From Aquificaceae bacterium (GTDB taxonomy: Bacteria > Aquificota > Aquificia > Aquificales > Aquificaceae), in NCBI GenBank assembly GCA_026414575.1, contig JAOAIS010000049.1, positions 1-51,713 on the forward strand: a stretch of 51,713 bases of DNA. Reading direction: 5' to 3'. Under the pieces are notes generated by a model. The model saw only the letters and a program-made list of their open reading frames with translations, was not told the DNA's origin and did no database searches. The number at the start of each line of letters is the position of its first letter. Within the stretch, counting starts at the first letter, position 1. The position numbers were made by a program, and so were the translations under genes. Of the stretch, positions 51,325 to 51,713 are shown in pieces.

Positions 51325-51713
51325 ATGCCAAAAAGGATAAAGGTTGAAGATATTCAAGAAACTCGAGAGAAAGTACTTACAAGGCGAGAAAAACCAAGAC
51401 TTCAAAGCTCTTACAGTCAAACTCGTAGAAAAACTTGGCTCGGTATCAAAGGTGTAAAACCTAACAGATATTCCAGAAAGAACCATAACGATTGGCTTGA
51501 AGATTGGAATAAAAAAGAGCTCGCAAACCTAAAAGGTCAGGGTGGGGGTCCTAAGCCAAAACTCTCTCAACGACAGAAGGAGCAACTACTTAAACTTCTA
51601 AAAGAAAGAGATTACTGGACAACAACCCAAGTCAAACAGCTCATAAAAGAAAGGTTCAACATAGAATACTCAGATGTTCACATAAGAAGGACGCTTAGAG
51701 CTTTTGGCTTGCT
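51325..51713 (+). pseudogene. IS630-like transposase, frame-disrupted 5' part, cut by the contig end
   Basis: From the ATG (MPKRIKVEDI) one frame stays open to the window end, and its later part is a convincing IS630-type helix-turn-helix region: DWLEDWNKKELANLKGQGGG, then KLSQRQKEQLLKLLKERDYW. However, the expected preceding helix-turn-helix is found in the next frame, as LTVKLVEKLGSVSKV, a TAA, then NLTDIPERTI. The coding sequence therefore jumps frame near 51365 and back near 51490, and contains a stop. Either the copy is decayed or the contig end carries errors or a collapsed repeat mixture. The element's catalytic DDE domain is beyond the window. Confidence 0.65.
51325..51713 (+). mobile_element. 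Partial IS630-family insertion sequence
   Basis: The transposase remnant marks an insertion sequence whose left end lies somewhere between the hpt stop (51105) and 51325. The 219 bases between hold AT-rich sequence and promoter-like boxes. Without the right end the terminal inverted repeats cannot be defined. Multi-copy elements break assemblies, which explains the window ending here. Confidence 0.6.

Noticed and set aside
1-51713. CRISPR array
   Set aside because: No regularly spaced repeats of 23-40 bases were seen on reading the window, and no cas genes are present.

Overview
The window reads as one assembled contig from a thermophilic, chemolithotrophic bacterium, most likely a member of the Aquificaceae (Hydrogenobacter/Thermocrinis/Aquifex type). 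This rests on gene content (a tandem-domain protein disulfide oxidoreductase, DUF763, a TatD-radical SAM fusion, a cytosolic sulfhydrogenase-type [NiFe] hydrogenase, sulfur-oxidation flavoproteins), on Lys/Glu-rich proteins with heavy AGG/AGA and ATA use, and on functionally mixed operons with ATGA, TGATG and longer overlaps. The genus cannot be fixed from sequence alone. The first 19 bases match the Nextera transposon mosaic end exactly and are almost certainly adapter. The last ~390 bases enter an IS630-like transposase with a scrambled reading frame, which probably explains why the contig stops there.

Layout. 1-410: adapter, a possible gene tail, then non-coding sequence. 411-2815 (+): pdxA and a diguanylate cyclase. 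2805-8097 (-): a flavin disulfide-reductase-family enzyme, then pepA, ilvH and ilvB (valine/isoleucine synthesis). 8295-11690 (+): a three-gene Tat-exported cassette in which two flavocytochrome-c-type sulfide dehydrogenase flavoproteins flank a Rieske protein, with no cytochrome subunit; this is the most unusual unit here. 11687-17784 (-): rpmI, a TlpA-type thioredoxin, argJ, an M48/TPR lipoprotein, hemW, rodA and a zinc-ribbon coiled-coil protein in one tight run. 17804-19172 (+): an MTA/SAH deaminase whose stop codon directly abuts tRNA-Pro(CGG). 19183-25577: DUF763 (-), a di-heme cytochrome and a DUF1461 membrane protein (+), a large GGDEF-EAL protein and a short-chain dehydrogenase (-). 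25622-27331 (+): protein disulfide oxidoreductase, a TPR protein and a DUF3108 envelope protein.

27356-36570 (-): a small Lys/Glu/Gln-rich exported peptide, then an eleven-gene same-strand run (lptF-like, TPR, Usp, suhB-like, pgk, a hypothetical, trpC, a TusA-DUF3343 fusion, a membrane protein, a hypothetical, pdxJ). 36590-40447 (+): a hypothetical, an HD phosphohydrolase and a TgpA-type membrane transglutaminase. 40422-44734 (-): queF, a ~300-base unexplained intergenic region, an ArnT-like glycosyltransferase overlapping a PAP2 phosphatase, a small unknown protein and the TatD-radical SAM fusion. 44767-49764 (-): a complete group 3b-type hydrogenase (alpha, delta, gamma, beta) whose first gene overlaps prfB. 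49801-51105 (+): a small Rossmann protein, a GNAT acetyltransferase and hypoxanthine phosphoribosyltransferase.

Together the genes suggest an organism that uses H2 and reduced sulfur as electron donors: the hydrogenase supplies NAD(P)H in the cytoplasm, and the FCSD/Rieske cassette and di-heme cytochrome work outside the membrane. TusA-DUF3343, TlpA and PDO proteins handle sulfur and thiols. Several genes, including divergent pairs, appear to be read from very short AT-rich promoters whose -10 box lies directly before the start codon, implying leaderless mRNAs.
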